Source: Orientia tsutsugamushi str. Boryong
GTDB lineage: Bacteria > Pseudomonadota > Alphaproteobacteria > Rickettsiales > Rickettsiaceae
Assembly: GCF_000063545.1 (NCBI RefSeq)
Contig: NC_009488.1
Location: forward strand, 1,798,001 to 1,862,000
Length of the DNA: 64,000 nucleotides
Direction of reading: 5' to 3'
Positions 10,419 through 20,587 of this stretch are shown here, piece after piece. Below the pieces are notes generated by a model. The model was not told where the DNA came from. It saw only the letters and a list, made by a program, of their open reading frames with translations, and did not search any database. The position numbers were made by a program, and so were the translations under genes. Each line of letters begins with the position of its first letter. Position 1 is the first letter of the stretch.

Positions 10419-10918
10419 ATGGAGATATTATTGAAAACAAGGCGGAAGGCTGGTTGATAGGTGAAGATGGACGTTCTGGAATTAAAGGAATCGTGGTAGA
10501 TAAATCGTCTAACATAGCAAGCATGGCTGCATTAAATGGAGTATTTAGCAATATTGCTAAGTTTCTACAAGCTAAGGCTATTAAACCTGATATGCTACCA
10601 ACTTTAAACCTAGTAGCTGGAGGTCATCAACAACAAGAGTTTCAGATTGGAGATGCGCTTCAGTCTGGAGCTTACTCTGGAGCTAGTAATGCTTTTGATA
10701 AGCTAGCTGATTTTGCTATAAAACAAGCTGATTCTATGAGCCCAGTCGTTCTTATTGCGTCAGGTAGAGTCATCGATGTTGTATTTAAAAAAGGTTTTGA
10801 CTTACGTGAGCACAAGAAGAAGCCACATAATTTAACTTATTCACAATCAACTAACAATGAAAAAGTTAATTTGCATAATAAATTCGACCAATCACAAAAG
10901 TTAGAGGAGCATTTATAA
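10419..10918 (+). pseudogene. traB: TraB, C-terminal third only (internal deletion)
   Basis: The frame enters at GDIIENKAEGWLIGEDGRSG and continues to KLEEHL at 10918, matching residues from about 280 onward of the fuller TraB at 31939-33275. Comparing the two loci, about 1.28 kb (pilin gene and TraB N-terminus) has been deleted here between TTTCATT (matching 31494) and GGAGATATT (matching 32774). TraB is the VirB10-like inner-membrane-to-outer-membrane spanning scaffold of the F-T4SS. Without its membrane anchor this remnant cannot work. Confidence 0.88.
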
Positions 10919-11208
10919 TGAAGTTTTTATTATTGCTATTGGGCTGTATGAGCCTAACAAGCTTCTTTTTCGAAAGTAATTTTGATTGTAAAATTCCTAA
11001 AGGGCAAAAATGTAAGTCTTTATATGAAATAAAGAAAATGGCTGCTCAAGGAGTTTTTGACCCTGATAATGTTGAGAAAGTTGAAACATCAAAAATTAAA
11101 TCAAAAAGGCGTTGTGTTCTATACTGTAAGCGATCTAAAGCAGTTCAAGGTGTAGCTGTTGTTAACACTTCACCTAAAAAACCAAAAATGAGTGATATTG
11201 CAACTTAA
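10918..11208 (+). CDS. traV: Conjugal transfer protein TraV, probably C-terminally truncated
   Basis: It starts at ATG 10918, overlapping the traB stop, with a signal-like N-terminus (MKFLLLLLGCMSLTSFFF) and cysteines near CKIPKGQKCKSLYE, a pattern seen in RAGE TraV. TraV is the lipoprotein (VirB7-like) of the F-type outer-membrane core. At 96 residues it is clearly shorter than F TraV (about 170), and traU sequence begins within about 65 bases downstream, where traC and traW would normally intervene. A deletion probably removed the TraV end along with traC and traW. A 107-base 5' stub of the same gene lies at 34331-34437. Confidence 0.75.
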   Translation: MKFLLLLLGCMSLTSFFFESNFDCKIPKGQKCKSLYEIKKMAAQGVFDPDNVEKVETSKIKSKRRCVLYCKRSKAVQGVAVVNTSPKKPKMSDIAT

Positions 11209-11269
11209 AAATGATTTATGTGATAATATAGGTTAAATTACTATATCTCTGTACTTTACAAACACTTCA

Positions 11270-12084
11270 ATGCCAGATACTAATGCTTCTGGTAGACTTA
11301 TATGTCTTTGTCCTAAGCCAGGGATTCCAATACCTGTACCTGGTATATTCCGGTAGGATTTTGGGAGCCAGTACGCCTTGTAGATGTTACAAAGTCGCCA
11401 ATGTGTATGGTAAGTCTTGGAGGTTTGTCATTTGGAAGTGCTACTCAAAAAGGCATGAAAGATGAGGCTGAAGGAAGTGCTTTTTATCACATTCATTGGT
11501 ATGTCTATCCTGTGATTTATTGGCTGGAAATTTTGCTTGATTTTATTTGTCTGGAAATGGCTGCAGTCGATATAGCATATTTAACAGAGTTTGATCCATT
11601 ATGGAGTGATGACGCTAAATCTGCGATTTTAAATCCAGAAACGCTGTTGTTTCAAAATGTAGCTGCTTATCAAGCATGTATAGCTGATTGCATGAGTTGC
11701 AGCGCTGGTTTATTAGCAAGTGATTATGCTTTTTGGTGTGCTGAATGTCAAGGAATGCTTTACCCTTTTACTGGAACAGCTGCGGCGCATAATGGTGGAG
11801 TTGGAACATCTGTATTAATGGTAAGTAAGTTTATGGCTAGAATGCATAGGCAACTGATGTTATGGGGATATTATGGTTATAAAGGCTTATGTGGCAAGTA
11901 TCCCATGCCTATTATGAAGAAAAGTCAGTATCGACTACAAATGACTTATCCGATTCCAGAAACCAGATCCTGCAAGAGCATAGGCCAAACAGAAGCTACA
12001 TGGCAGGCTGGAAGAGAATTTCCAGTTAATGGTGAAGATTTTGGTTACTTGATTTGGCGAAAAAGAGATTACTGTTTGCTTTGA
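11270..12084 (+). pseudogene. traU: Conjugal transfer protein TraU, N-terminally damaged and frameshifted
   Basis: Reading from 11272 gives PDTNASGRLICLCPKPGIP, a frame break near 11350, then VGFWEPVRLVDVTKSPMCM and a long open frame to 12084 containing the Cys-rich FCLAECQGMLYPFTG-type region (here YAFWCAECQGMLYPFTG). TraU is a periplasmic F-specific protein needed for DNA transfer and mating-pair stabilisation. The start and signal peptide are not found. It abuts the trbC start 18 bases downstream, keeping F-like order U-trbC-N-F-H. Confidence 0.85.
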
Positions 12085-12102
12085 TAAGGGTTAGAGAGGA
12101 AT

Positions 12103-12485
12103 ATGGTTATACGAGTAATGATGTTGATGGTTTTATTATTTGTTAATAATGCTAATGCTTTTTTTTGGGCCAGCAAAAAACTTTTATTTTTGTCTCATTT
12201 TCAATGAGTGATGAGGCTTTAAAAAGCTATTTTGCTGAATCTCAAAAGGCTGGAGCTCAATTGATTATGCGTGGGTTAATTAATAACTCATTTACACAAA
12301 CAAAGAATAAAACTATGGAGCTTGGTATTAGCTTCGATATAGATCCTAGCTTGTTTGAACAATATAAAATTGATGTTGTTCCTGTGATAGTAATAGATGA
12401 TGAAAAAAGAGGATTAACCAAGAAATTAACTGGCCATATTCCTTTAGCAATAGCATTAGAAATTATGAATGAGAATACTCAATGA
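12103..12485 (+). pseudogene. trbC: TrbC, thioredoxin-fold pilus assembly protein, single frameshift
   Basis: ATG 12103 after GAGAGGA opens a signal peptide (MVIRVMMLMVLLFVNNANA). The frame slips in the TTTTTTTTGGG run at about 12160, then continues KTFIFVSFSMSDEALKSYFA...DPSLFEQYKIDVVPVIVID to 12485, the conserved core of the F-type TrbC family. TrbC is periplasmic and interacts with TraW in pilus assembly. The homopolymer could be a recent slip or a sequencing or assembly error, as the rest is well preserved. Confidence 0.85.
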
Positions 12486-14173
12486 GATTATTATCTATAT
12501 TAACTTTTTGATAGTGCTCAATATTAGCTGTTGTTTAGCTTCAATGCAAAGCAGTTATAATGAAGCTAGCAACTATAATGTAAATCTTGGAAATTCTTCA
12601 AATACACAAGAATTATTTCATCAAGGTAGTAATGTCAATTATCCTAACAATGATGAGGATTTAACCTACCATGGCCGTAATCAGCTTGGTACAGAAAGTG
12701 GGGCAATGTTATTTCAAGCTGAAAACAGTAAAAACAATGCCTTAACTCAACATAATATCAACGATCAAAATTATATGATAGCTAATTCAATGAGAATTGA
12801 ATCTGATCCTTTAAGTGCCCTTGATAGCAGTAACTTCGTAACTCAGACAAGTAAAACTAATACTGAAATTATTCAAAGTTGTAATGAAGGTAGTAATTTT
12901 AACATTGAACTTATTCGAGAATTAAATGTTGAGTGCAGATTAGAGAATGTATGGCTTTCTTGGCAAAACCGGCAAATGGAATTTGCAACAGAAGAAATAG
13001 TAGAGAATCATAGTAATTGGCTTAATGGTCGTGCAGATTTCCATGACGTAGATAAAAATAATGAAAAAATATACAAGTTAGCAGGTGATAGCCAAATGGC
13101 TGCAAGACGAATGAGGAGTGCTGTTGCTGATAGGCTTGGCGTATCTATAGAGCATATTGGAACAAAGTTTATATTATATCAAAAAGAGGTAAAATATGTA
13201 TACTTCGCTATGACTACAGAGATAAGACTCAAGAACTAAGGGAAGTAGCAGAATATTGGCAAGTTGTAAAGCCTGAACTTGAACAATTAATAGAAAGTAA
13301 TGAATGCTATGAGGCGAATAGACTCAACTATGAGAGTGGTGATAGAGTATTTTTTGACAAGTTTAGAGTCAATCGTTCATATTGGAAACAAAAGATTGTT
13401 TTTTCATGTACTAGCGATCCAAAAGATGGTTGCAAACACCTTAAAATTCAAAATTGTGAATTAAAAACAGCACTTGCCAAAAATCAGTAGCAAATATTTG
13501 TTTACTATGGCAGCACGATTATAGCTGTTCAACTGAGAAGCAAACAATGCTACACTCATCATTGCGTAATAACTCAATTTTTTGTTTAGGAGGTAATTGC
13601 AACACTCCAACTATTATACCAAATAGAGATATAGCTAAAGTAGCTCATCTAGCAATGCTAAATCAGATGAGCAAGGACATTAAAACAAATCCCGTTTCTG
13701 TATTTTCAGGTAAACATCGAAAATGCAAAAAAGATGTATTTAGTTTTTTGAATTGCTGCTCTTCAATGACTGGCTGGGGGCGTGATATAGGCTTATCGCA
13801 ATGCAAATCTAAGGAACAAGAATTAGCTCTATATAGAAAAAAAGGTTACTGCTATTACATTGGAACCTATTGTTCTTCAAGAATTCCGATATTGGGTATT
13901 TGCCTAGCTAGAAAGTCTACTTATTGCTGCTTTCAGTCAAAACTTGCAAGAATTTTTCAGGAAGAAGCAAGAAAGCAGCTAAAAATAGACTTCGGTACAC
14001 CTGAATGTCCAAAGTGTAGAGGCCTTACTGTTGAAGAGTTACAAAAAGTTGATTTCACTAAAATCAATATGGATGAACTATTTGGTGATATACTCACTAA
14101 GGCTCAAAGCAGCATGAACAAAGACATTATTGCAGGAATCAAAGATAAAGTTCATCGTATGCAACAAAGTTAG
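12482..14173 (+). pseudogene. traN: TraN, mating-pair stabilisation adhesin, multiply frameshifted
   Basis: The likely start is ATG 12482, overlapping the trbC stop (ATGA). A one-base loss in the TTTTT run at about 12510 then puts the signal peptide (LIVLNISCCLA) in another frame. Frameshifts near 13190 and 13490 follow. The C-terminal third is cysteine-rich (FLNCCSSMTGWGRDIGLSQC, GYCYYIGTYC, KSTYCCFQSK), the hallmark of TraN, an outer-membrane protein that contacts recipient cells in F conjugation. The original would be about 560 residues. Not functional. Confidence 0.85.
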
Positions 14174-14178
14174 TCTAA

Positions 14179-14883
14179 ATGAGCAGATTATTAATGTTTA
14201 TGATATTAATTAGTCATTTATCCACTGTTGATGCTTCACCAACAAGATTTTTATGGTACAATGATAAACATGGTCATGAGCTTGATGACTCTGCTGCTAA
14301 TTCTAAGTTGATGAGTGTGGCTCATGACCAGAGAATCGAGGAATTAAAGAAGCAATTTAATCGAGCTCAGCGTATAGCGCTGGATAATCCAACGCTCGAA
14401 AATGTGATTACAGCTCAAAGATTGCAGAAGCAAATCATGGAGAAGGCTCATAAGTTTGCTACTATGTGGCAACTAGCTACTCTACTTGATTACCAACTGA
14501 TTAATGCTAATGAGCCTGCTAATAGCTTACATAGAAAGCTATATCAAGAAAAATCAGAGCAAAAAAATGATTTCAAACTCAAAAACATTGCTAAAAACTG
14601 GGGATTGATTTTGCAAGTTAAACAAGATTGCTTGCTCTGTAAGGCCTTTATGCCTATTGTTCAGTGCTTTGCTAATAAATATGCATTTCAGTTGCTAGCT
14701 GTCAGTAAGAATAATGAGTTGCTTAATAAACTAAATCCTAAGCATATTGTACCTGTATTATATTCAGTAGCTAGCGATGGTAAAAAAATATATGCAGTAG
14801 CTAGAGGCATAATCTCTGAAGATAAAATTATCGACAATATTCTAGCAATCGATAGATATTATCATAAGTTGGAGACTACATGA
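14179..14883 (+). CDS. traF: Conjugal transfer protein TraF (thioredoxin-like)
   Basis: The 234-residue protein is complete, with a signal peptide (MSRLLMFMILISHLSTVDA), a helical middle and a C-terminal thioredoxin-like domain bearing a CLLC motif (CxxC). F-type TraF is periplasmic and acts in pilus assembly and disulfide handling of partners such as TraN, TraU and TraH. The ATG lies five bases after the TraN stop and its end overlaps the TraH start by four bases (ATGA). It is one of the few unbroken tra genes here, although its partners are broken. Confidence 0.88.
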   Translation: MSRLLMFMILISHLSTVDASPTRFLWYNDKHGHELDDSAANSKLMSVAHDQRIEELKKQFNRAQRIALDNPTLENVITAQRLQKQIMEKAHKFATMWQLATLLDYQLINANEPANSLHRKLYQEKSEQKNDFKLKNIAKNWGLILQVKQDCLLCKAFMPIVQCFANKYAFQLLAVSKNNELLNKLNPKHIVPVLYSVASDGKKIYAVARGIISEDKIIDNILAIDRYYHKLETT

Positions 14884-15893
14884 GCACCAAAATCAGAGTT
14901 TATGCCATTACAATGCTATTATTGCTACAAGCTCCAGTATCACTAGCTTGGAATATCGAAAACGTATTTCAAGGAATGAGTGTTAATGTTACTAGAGCTG
15001 GATCATATCAGGATCAAGCGGCTGGATATTATGCGGCTGGCGGATTATCTGCCAGAACAAGCCAAACATCATTTCAGCCATTTGCTATAACTCCACCATC
15101 TTTAAACATGAGCTGTAGCAGTATTGATGCCTATCTTGGTAGCTTCTCTGTTATTTCTGGAGAAGAATTAGTTCAATTGATGAAAAACATTGGTTCTCAA
15201 GCTAAAGTCTATGCTTTTTCATTAGGATTAAAAACCTTTGCTCCTCAAATTGAGAATGCTCTCAAAGACTTACGTAATCTAGCAATGGAGATGAATCAAT
15301 TTGCCAAAGGAGATTGTGAATTAACAAAAGCATTATTTGCTACAGCTTTACCAAAGAACTGGGCTATGAGAGAAGCTGTTTGCCGTGATATACAGTCACA
15401 AAGCGGGTTTGATTATTTTGCTGCTGGTAAAAAATGTCGTAATGATTTAGCCCAAAAACAAGCTCTGCGACAAGCACAAAATAAGGATTCAGAGTTATGC
15501 TGGATGATTATAACATCTTCACTAAAGCAGCAGCAAAGGTTGGAATACCATCAAATATGCGTGATTCAATCATGTCTATGACTGGCACTATCGTGGTTAC
15601 AAACAATAATGTGTACTTTTTTGACTCCTTAGCTCAGGATGAAAAAAGTTGGATTAGTCATTTAAAAGGTGGAGAATCAGCTTTAATTTACAGCTGTGAT
15701 AGTGTTAGTTGCCTGCATCCAAGCCTACAACGAAATATCACAATATCACCAGAGCAGTCTTATGCAGGTAAAGCTAAGCAAAAATTGACTGATCTAAAAA
15801 TTAAGTTTGATAATAATTTTGAATTTAGTAACCCTGAAATAGCCTTTTTATCTTCGATTTCGGTATTTATTATCGTGAGCCTAGTAATTTAGC
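14880..15893 (+). pseudogene. traH: TraH, pilus assembly protein, frameshifted and 3'-truncated
   Basis: ATG 14880 opens a signal peptide (ITMLLLLQAPVSLA) and the TraH body (NIENVFQGMSVNVTRAGSYQDQAAGYYAAGG, then APQIENALKDLRNLAMEMNQF). A frameshift near 15500 moves reading to the next frame, where GIPSNMRDSIMSMTGTIVV and PEIAFLSSI are recognisable TraH blocks. The C-terminal fifth is missing and traG-like sequence follows at once. TraH sits in the F-type outer-membrane complex needed for pilus extension. Confidence 0.85.
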
Positions 15894-16197
15894 CATTAGT
15901 TTCAAGACCTGTAGACAAGCTACTCCATTGATTAAAGCAGCAATTCATAAAGAATTAAATGAAGGACTTTTAACCAAGTTTGCAGCAGCGATTGGAATTC
16001 AATCTGATCAGTCAAACATGTTAAGTCAAAGACTAAAAGTCATGACTGGCGACACACTAAAATATTTACAGAGAGAGCAACAAGACATTCATGAATGGAT
16101 GAAGCAAGCTATGCTTCTTAATGCTAATCGTGAGTCATATGATGACTGGCGTGAGAAGTTTTCGTTATCAAGAATTTATCCTAATCTGGCGTTATAA
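15894..16197 (+). pseudogene. traG: TraG-like fragment
   Basis: This fragment reads TPLIKAAIHKELNEGLLTKFAAAIGIQSDQ and HEWMKQAMLLNANRESYDDWREKF, matching the N-terminal, membrane-proximal region of F-type TraG, which follows traH in intact RAGEs. Its start has been lost in a junction with the traH remnant and it ends at 16197 against a traC fragment. Assignment rests on remembered family features plus gene order. Confidence 0.6.
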
Positions 16198-16199
16198 AG

Positions 16200-16860
16200 G
16201 ATGTAGTATTGTTGATTTCAGTAACTATACCTAATTTAAATACAAATATCGATGATATGATTCGCAGACGAGATGTTTTAAAAGATACGTTTAGGTCAAT
16301 TGGATTAAGTACTTAAAATGTGAATGCACAGCAATTATTAAAGTTTTTAAGAGTAATATTTGGCTGGCCTGATGAGGAGAAGAACATTCCAGAGATTAAC
16401 CAGTATGAAATATTGTCTAAGCAAATTCTAAGTGGAGATTTTTCGTTATTTGAGAATGATGATTGTGTAAATGTAAATGATGATCAAATATTTATCAGCC
16501 TAGAAGCAAGAAAGAGGCCTGCAGAATTGAAATTATCTGCTATGGATCTGTTTTTAGGTAATGAAATGCGTCGTGATGAATATATAAAATCAAATTTCCT
16601 GATTCATTTTGGTCTGCAAATTTTACTAAATCAAGCGATGGAAAGAACTGCAGCCATAACTAAAAGAGAATCGCTAGAAAGAAATATTAAATGCAGGAAT
16701 GGGTTTTTTCTGATATACAGCAAGAAGCAGAAGATTTAGCAGGCGTAGTAGCTGCTTTACAGAGTGGTGATAGAGTTGTTAATATTCACTTCAATGTTAT
16801 TATGTTTGATAAAATAAAGAAAGCTAAGCAATCTGCATCAGCGTTTTGCTCTATGAAAAA
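16200..16860 (+). pseudogene. traC: TraC ATPase internal fragment, out of normal order
   Basis: Conceptual reading in two or more frames gives SVTIPNLNTNIDDMIRRRDVLKDTFRSIGL, a stop at 16315, then VNAQQLLKFLRVIFGWPDEEK and EWVFSDIQQEAEDLAGVVAAL, which match the N-terminal half of the F-type TraC (VirB4-like) ATPase. The Walker motifs lie further downstream in TraC and are absent. TraC belongs between traV and traW, yet here it lies after traG, so a rearrangement placed it here. Reading is lost into a non-coding repeat at 16851. Confidence 0.7.
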
Positions 16861-16915
16861 TTTTTTCATCTTTTTTAAAGTAGATGCGAAATTATCACAT
16901 TGTATCTCTAGCTAC
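16851..16915. repeat. About 60-bp dispersed repeat, copy 1
   Basis: ATGAAAAATTTTTTCATC followed by TTTTTTAAAGTAGATGCGAA recurs at 27362-27425 with few differences. The first part is a near-palindrome (GAAAAATTTTTTC). It is found at the end of a tra fragment here and in an intergenic region there. Its nature is unknown. Confidence 0.55.
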
Positions 16916-17030
16916 AAAAATATCATTCAAAAAAGATTTATAAAAAAGCTATGCAAGAGTTATTATCACTGGCTTTAAGGCTTATTTCTGCTATAATCCA
17001 TAGTAGAGATTAAACTAAATCAAAATTCTT

Positions 17031-17390
17031 GTGTCAATAGCAATTTCTAATGAACCAAAGCCTTTTCTCCACTGCGTTAGAGGAAAAAGAAGAATTGTTA
17101 ATAAATTAATAGAGCATCTTCCTTCAGGGCCATATTATAATTACTATGAACCATTCCTTGGAGGTGGAGCTTTATTTTTTCAAATTAGGCGTCTGTTTAA
17201 ACAATGTTTTTTGTCTGATATTAATCTCGACTTAATTACTAGTTATTATGCTGTTAAAAAGAATCCAAATGATGTCAATAGATTACTAATCTATATCACA
17301 AAAACCATTCTGAAAATCACTACTATAAAATAAGAGACAATTATTATAGTAATGACCATAATGATATCACGGCAAATCTATTTTAGATTT
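17031..17390 (+). pseudogene. D12-class DNA adenine methylase, N-terminal fragment
   Basis: The start is probably GTG 17031. The sequence RGKRRIVNKLIEHLP and YYEPFLGGGALFFQI contains the AdoMet-binding motif I (FxGGG) of Dam-like N6-adenine methylases, followed by LSDINLDLITSYYAVKKNP. A frameshift near 17320 leads to stops, and the DPPY catalytic motif is missing. RAGE-encoded methylases probably shield element DNA; this one is dead. It directly abuts the core gene on the opposite strand. Confidence 0.75.
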
Positions 17391-17418
17391 ATCAATAAAT
17401 ACTATCTTATCTTTAAGT

Positions 17419-18288
17419 TTAAGAAAATATTCTAGAAATAAAATCATTATGTAAAAGTGCTAATACTACCTCTATAGCAATTAAGCCTACAATAATCATT
17501 TCTAACCTAGTTGAATGTAAGTAGTTTAATTCGTTTGATAGAATAGTATATAATTCATGAATCATATCTAAGCGATGATTCATAATGTTTTGTCTTAATT
17601 GAATATCTTGAAACTCTACTGTCATAAGGTATAGTGGTTCATATCTAGGTCTGCGCCAAAAAAATTGTGGAGTATCCAATATATCACTGTGTAAATTTAT
17701 TGAATAACGCTCATTAAATAAAATACCTATTTGTTTTGATAATTCTTTTTTTGACAAAGATACACGCCCATTAGTAGCTAGTTCTTTTTGTAAAGGTGAT
17801 GTTTTTTCTAACAGTTTTATAACTGATGACTCTAATATCTTCAATTTCACAGATTGTGCTAAAGCATGTGAAATAGATAGTTTGATTAGTACTGATTGAT
17901 CATGTAGTATAATTTCATTTTCTTCTTCATCGATATAAGTTTTTTGAGCTTGGTAATCATAGCGGTAATATATTAAATCTGATACAAAATCTTGACTAAG
18001 TTCTTTATATTGAACCACAGAATCTACATCTATAATAAATTTTTGATCAATTTCTGTATCAACATTGTTTAACCAGTTCAATATACTGTGTTCATAGTTT
18101 TTATTTGTTCCCCAAATTACTACAGCTCCGAATGCGAAATAGAATACATCAACTAAATTATTAGTGAATTGTGTCTGAACATGTACTACATCATCAAAAT
18201 ACTTAGGCTCTAATCCAGCACTTACCAAGCTCTGTACAAGAGCTTGAATACTATAATTAGATGACTTGCAATAAGAAGAACATCTCAT
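17419..18288 (-). CDS. RMD1/DUF155 family membrane protein
   Basis: The 289-residue protein has the DUF155 features: DVFYFAFGAVVIWG near residue 48, acidic middle, LYLMTVEFQDIQLRQNIMNHRLDMIHELY, and a single C-terminal membrane helix (MIIVGLIAIEVVLALL). Relatives include yeast Rmd1 and human RMND1, the latter needed for mitochondrial translation, and single copies occur through Rickettsiales. Its exact bacterial role is not known. It is intact and flanked by RAGE debris on both sides. The start Met lies at 18288; the 160 bases upstream are AT-rich and likely hold the promoter. Confidence 0.88.
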   Translation of the reverse strand: MRCSSYCKSSNYSIQALVQSLVSAGLEPKYFDDVVHVQTQFTNNLVDVFYFAFGAVVIWGTNKNYEHSILNWLNNVDTEIDQKFIIDVDSVVQYKELSQDFVSDLIYYRYDYQAQKTYIDEEENEIILHDQSVLIKLSISHALAQSVKLKILESSVIKLLEKTSPLQKELATNGRVSLSKKELSKQIGILFNERYSINLHSDILDTPQFFWRRPRYEPLYLMTVEFQDIQLRQNIMNHRLDMIHELYTILSNELNYLHSTRLEMIIVGLIAIEVVLALLHNDFISRIFS

Positions 18289-18450
18289 TAAAAAAATCTT
18301 ATTGTTTTCAATTTTGCTTTAATAATGCATTGTGCTATAGCTTACCAAGCTATAAAAACCGCAACAATAAATATATCGCAGGTTAAGTATACATTTTTTA
18401 ACTTAAACAATCAAACTATAAACTCTATATTAATATAAGTTTGATATAAC

Positions 18451-18955
18451 TATAGTCATTTACAATGAGGTTTGAGAATAGACCTCTTTCGAAACTGGTT
18501 AAGGTAGTTCAAAATTATAAATGCCAGAGATTAAATTAAATCTAAGACCAAATCTTTTACGTCTATTTCGATATTTATCAGCAATAATTTTGAACAGGTT
18601 TAGCATACCAATAACGTTTTCATTTACAACCCTTTCTCCTCCGAATCTACGATTATTCTTTTTATCATTTTTAGTTAAAGGATTTTTTTGCTTTTTTTTG
18701 CTAATTCAGAATTATTACTGGTAAATATCGAAATAGACGTAAAGGATTTGGTCTTAGATTTAATTTGATCTCTGGCATTTATAATTTTGAACTACCTTAA
18801 CCAGTTTCGAAAGAGGTCTAATAGAAAGAATCGATAATAGATTCATAAAATTTACCAAATTAAGTAATTTGATTTCTAATCTACATAACCAACACAGATT
18901 TATTAACTATTTTATCGCTTTTTTCTATTCTCAAACCTCATTGTAGATAACTATA
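18451..18955. mobile_element. IS630-type MITE interrupted by an IS5-derived palindromic element
   Basis: The left end TATAGTCATTTACAATGAGG and the right end ...TTGTAGATAACTATA are the same IS630 termini as at 4565-4801. An IS5-derived piece lies at 18480-18819, flanked by AAT on each side. Removing it and one AAT restores a MITE of about 163 bp. Confidence 0.8.
18480..18819. mobile_element. IS5 end-duplicated deletion derivative, 340 bp
   Basis: Both ends are the transposase-3' end of the local IS5 (AGACCTCTTTCGAAACTGG and GTTAAGGTAGT inward), in inverted orientation. The left part is IS5 sequence up to the IIADKYRNRR-homologous region and beyond. The right part repeats the terminal 110 bp inverted. 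A 3-bp AAT target duplication lies at 18477-18479 and 18820-18822. No open transposase. Confidence 0.75.
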
Positions 18956-20249
18956 AATGCTTCTCCAGCTTTTGTGATTAGTCGAATTTATTATGCAAAT
19001 TAACTTTTTCATGGCTAGTTGACTATGAATAAGTTGAATTATGTAGCTTCTTTTTGCGCTCACGTAAGTCAAAACTTTTTTTAAATACAACATAGATGAC
19101 TCTACCTGAGGCAACAACAATGACTGAACTTATGGAATCAGCCCAGTTTTATAGCAAAATCAGCTAACTTATCAAAAGCATTGCTAGCTCCAGAGCAAGC
19201 TCTAGACTGAAGTACATCTCCAACACTTAACTCTGATTGACCTGACCTTGAGTCATTATATTTAACGTTGGAGCTGTTGTCATATCAGGTTTTATAGCCT
19301 TAGCTTGCAGAAACTTAGCTATACTGCTAAATACTCCATTTAATGCAGCCATTCTTACTACTTTAGACGATTTATCTACCACGATTCCTTTAAATCCAGA
19401 ACGTCCATCTTCCCCTATCAACTCAGCATTCCACCTGTTTCTCGATAATATCTCCTTGTTTATTGACTACTGAAAGAGTTTCGATGCGACATGTAGCTCT
19501 CTCTGAGGGAATCTCTCCGTTACAGGATCCAATTAAAATAGCCTTTTTGATTTGATAAGTTTTATATTTATCATAAAGAATTGCTGTATCAAGCAACTGC
19601 AGAACAATTTGTTTTGGTGATGAAGAGCTGTTTGTACCTGTACCTACAACGACTCCAGTAAGTAGCACATCTCTAGCAGAACTACCGCTAGTAACATAGT
19701 TCTCAACATTTTTTTTGGCTCAGATTCAGCTCTCCTAAGATTTACAAATGATTTTACTACTACTACAGGAACTTGCTTTGTTTTGTTATTATGTGGTAAA
19801 TTTGAAATATGATGATTACAGAACTGAAGTCTTCGCTATCATTATTATATAGACATTGCTTAGGCTGATTTTTCAATATCTCAAGTTTTTGGTTAAAATT
19901 ATTAATTTTTGTAGTAGTTTCTAAATATCTACTTTCTATTACACTTTCTAATCTATCTTCTAATGTTTTGACTTCACTAAGTATTTCATTTGTCTATTTT
20001 GCTCTCAAATCTACAGCTTGTTCTACTCCAGAAATCGTTTCTCTTGATTCACAATTTTCTGTAAAAGTTATAGATTCTTTCGTTTTACCACTTTCAGAAA
20101 AAAATACGAAACAAGCATTATTGTGATGCTTATAAAAGTTAAGGCAATTACTGGCTTTCGGCGAATAATACTCGCTAATTCTGATAACTTGCTATTAGAC
20201 ATAACAGATTCAGCTTTTGCTTTGTCATTTAGCTCTAAATCTTCTTCTT
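18956..20249 (-). pseudogene. traB: TraB remnant, heavily degraded
   Basis: Read on the minus strand from about 20249, it covers the acidic N-terminus (EEEDLELNDK), the membrane segment and coiled-coil region, then KVVRMAALNGVFSSIAKFLQ and the C-terminus near 18960 (HEKVNLHNKFDQ-like). This matches 31939-33275 over nearly the full length, with many frameshifts and stops. Its N-terminal side is cut by an IS982 end and its C-terminal side by an IS630 end. It derives from an inverted RAGE. Confidence 0.85.
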
Positions 20250-20275
20250 CTGACTCCTTATCCTAATCTTGCGTT
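20250..20275. mobile_element. Solo IS982 terminus
   Basis: TGACTCCTTATCCTAATC followed by TTGCGTTTA matches IS982 ends seen at 25318-25337, 38530-38556 and 60546-60575. It sits between the TraB remnant and an integrase fragment, so an IS982-mediated deletion probably joined them. Confidence 0.6.
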
Positions 20276-20449
20276 TAAACACTTGTTTTTATATTTTTGT
20301 TCTAAACAAAGTGTTACTTTTCTACTAGATAATTTTCTTGCTCAAAGGCCCTTTACAACTTCATCACTATAGATTAGTACTGTTTTTCCCTCTAGAGTTT
20401 TAATTTTACTTAGTGCTAGTTTTGTAAACTTTAATGATATTGATGCCAT
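20276..20449 (-). pseudogene. RAGE integrase N-terminal fragment
   Basis: The minus strand reads MASISLKFTKLALSKIKTLEGKTVLI, then a stop, then ARKLSSRKVTLCLEQKYKNK. This matches the first 65 residues of the integrase at 28683 (MTSISSKFINRALRKIKIPKGEKLLI). It lies next to the att-like repeat at 20588-20860, in the same relative order as the intact integrase. Confidence 0.8.
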
Positions 20450-20587
20450 AAATTGCCACATATATTAATGTTTATATTATTAATATATATATTACAATTA
20501 CTTAAACAGATGATCTATATTATGCTTTTTTTGATAGCAAATTTTTTATACTAATTTGTTCATAATACATATAACTTGAAAATTACT

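Noticed and set aside
11283-11465. Separate small protein (60 residues) upstream of traU
   Set aside because: The same bases read in another frame give conserved TraU sequence (CLCPKPGIPIPVPG), so it is a frame shadow.
9058-16860. A functional F-type conjugation system
   Set aside because: traE, traB, traU, trbC, traN, traH, traG and traC are broken or partial and traW is absent, so this locus cannot build a transfer apparatus by itself.
17031-18288. Restriction-modification or antiphage pair of methylase and neighbouring gene
   Set aside because: The neighbour is a DUF155/RMD1 core gene on the opposite strand and the methylase is truncated before its catalytic motif.
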